Origin: DASVBE01 sp963770375
Lineage (GTDB): Bacteria > Actinomycetota > Actinomycetes > Streptosporangiales > Streptosporangiaceae
DNA: 64,000 nucleotides
Assembly (NCBI GenBank): GCA_963770375.1
Contig: CAVYPM010000017.1
Span: 744,001-808,000, forward strand
Direction: 5' to 3'
The notes under the pieces were generated by a model. The model saw only the letters and a list, made by a program, of their open reading frames with translations. It was not told where the DNA came from and ran no database searches. This document shows positions 63,555 through 64,000 of this stretch, piece after piece. A program made the position numbers and the translations under genes. Positions within the stretch are counted from its first letter, which is position 1. Every line of letters begins with the position of its first letter.

Positions 63555-63861
63555 CGTCCGCCCTTTCGCATCCCACCGGTGCCACCCGGCCTGAATCCTT
63601 GTCCGGCCTGAACCCTGCGGCCGCGTCGGCATCAGGTACTGACTTCCAGCGTTCCACGATGTCCGAGCTGCTGCTGTGCGGGGGGCCCTTGGCCTGTAAC
63701 CATGCCCAGGTCCCCGGCTGCCCCACCGGGGCAGCACGAGCGTGGACTGAACTGATGCCAGCCCATCGCTGCGACATTGTCGGATGGCGGCCAGCGTGTT
63801 CGTAGCACTGATGAGAGGGCGGCCACGAGGGCGCCGTCACGACCACAGGAGATGACTTTAG
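63555..63861. other. Intergenic region before the right-edge gene
   Basis: About 300 bp without a convincing gene. It contains one half-copy of the palindromic element, CCCATCGCT at 63762-63770, near GACATTGTC. The promoter of the right-edge gene must lie here. Confidence 0.5.
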
Positions 63862-64000
63862 ATGCAGCATCGCGAGCCAGTCGCCCGCCGTCTCTACGAG
63901 CTCACCGAGCCGATCTCGCTGGTCAACTTCTTCTCCCCGGAGCCCAACGACTCGATGGCGGCGCTCGGCTTCCGCAACTACTGGGACGGCTACTTCGCGG
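63862..64000 (+). CDS. SCO6745-family protein (partial, runs off right edge)
   Basis: The first 46 residues: MQHREPVARRLYELTEPIS, LVNFFSPEPNDSMAALGFR, NYWDGYFA. FSPE followed by a GFRNYWDGYFA-like segment is typical of the start of the SCO6745 family, uncharacterised helical proteins of actinomycetes. AGGAGATGACTTTAG precedes ATG 63862. The rest is outside the window. Confidence 0.75.
   Translation, partial: MQHREPVARRLYELTEPISLVNFFSPEPNDSMAALGFRNYWDGYFA

Noticed and set aside
1..64000. Search for transposases, phage genes, CRISPR arrays and toxin-antitoxin pairs
   Set aside because: None found in any frame by eye; cannot exclude degenerate ones.

Overview
The window is very GC-rich DNA with frequent GTG starts. 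Its content is typical of a filamentous or soil actinomycete (Actinomycetota): an AfsR/SARP regulator, GntR regulators, a WXG100/EccC pair, a Tad pilus operon, an ECF41-type sigma factor, paired HadA/HadB-like dehydratases and a 54-residue zinc-ribbon L33. No genus can be assigned from sequence alone. No transposase, integrase, phage gene or CRISPR array was seen.

Layout. (1) 1-2.8 kb and 19.7-26.2 kb hold housekeeping genes: secE (partial), tRNA-Trp, an aspartate-type aminotransferase, adenosine deaminase, then murB, hadB, hadA, rpmG, tRNA-Met and serine ammonia-lyase. (2) Between them lies an accessory block. A nine-gene minus-strand Tad (Flp-type) pilus operon runs from 12.0 to 2.8 kb: cpaB, a tadZ-tadA fusion, a tadB-tadC fusion, pilin-like, tadE, tadE, tadG and a membrane LysM/BTAD regulator. 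A plus-strand WXG100 protein and a heavily frameshifted EccC/EssC ATPase follow at 12.5-17.6 kb. The prepilin peptidase and two exported proteins sit next to murB at 20.8-23.4 kb. (3) 26-32 kb is a divergent catabolic unit: a dimethylglycine/sarcosine dehydrogenase-like enzyme with a choline-kinase-like protein on one side, and an amino-acid permease with a GntR/UTRA regulator on the other, separated by two GGTCTRGAC operator-like sites. (4) 32.4-33.8 kb carries a short threonyl-tRNA synthetase behind a leader peptide with three consecutive Thr codons and an intrinsic terminator, a textbook-like attenuator. (5) 34-48 kb holds a membrane spermidine-synthase-like protein, AcuC-type deacetylase, alcohol dehydrogenase, second aminotransferase, GNAT, an NmrA/SigJ (ECF41) operon, LysE exporter, methyltransferase, and a 2-hydroxyacid oxidase/acetamidase/SDR operon. 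(6) 48-64 kb holds AfsR opposite a secreted beta-trefoil protein, a beta-lactamase-fold hydrolase, a UBP zinc-finger protein, a transketolase-like E1 enzyme, an MBL lactonase-like protein, acetyltransferases, hydrolases, VOC proteins, proline iminopeptidase, and at the right edge the start of a SCO6745-family protein.

Sequence quality. About twenty genes are interrupted by single-base shifts, some needing an added base and some a removed one, with homologous protein continuing in another frame. Outside eccC there are roughly 20-25 such breaks; eccC alone has ten or more. The scattered ones look like consensus errors of a noisy assembly. The density in eccC could also be real decay. Spans given here cover whole genes across these breaks.

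The most interesting elements are the Thr leader attenuator, the TadZ-TadA fusion lacking the usual TadA N-terminal domain, a small palindromic repeat family (one copy covers a tadE start codon), and the nested palindromic operator before a short GntR regulator.
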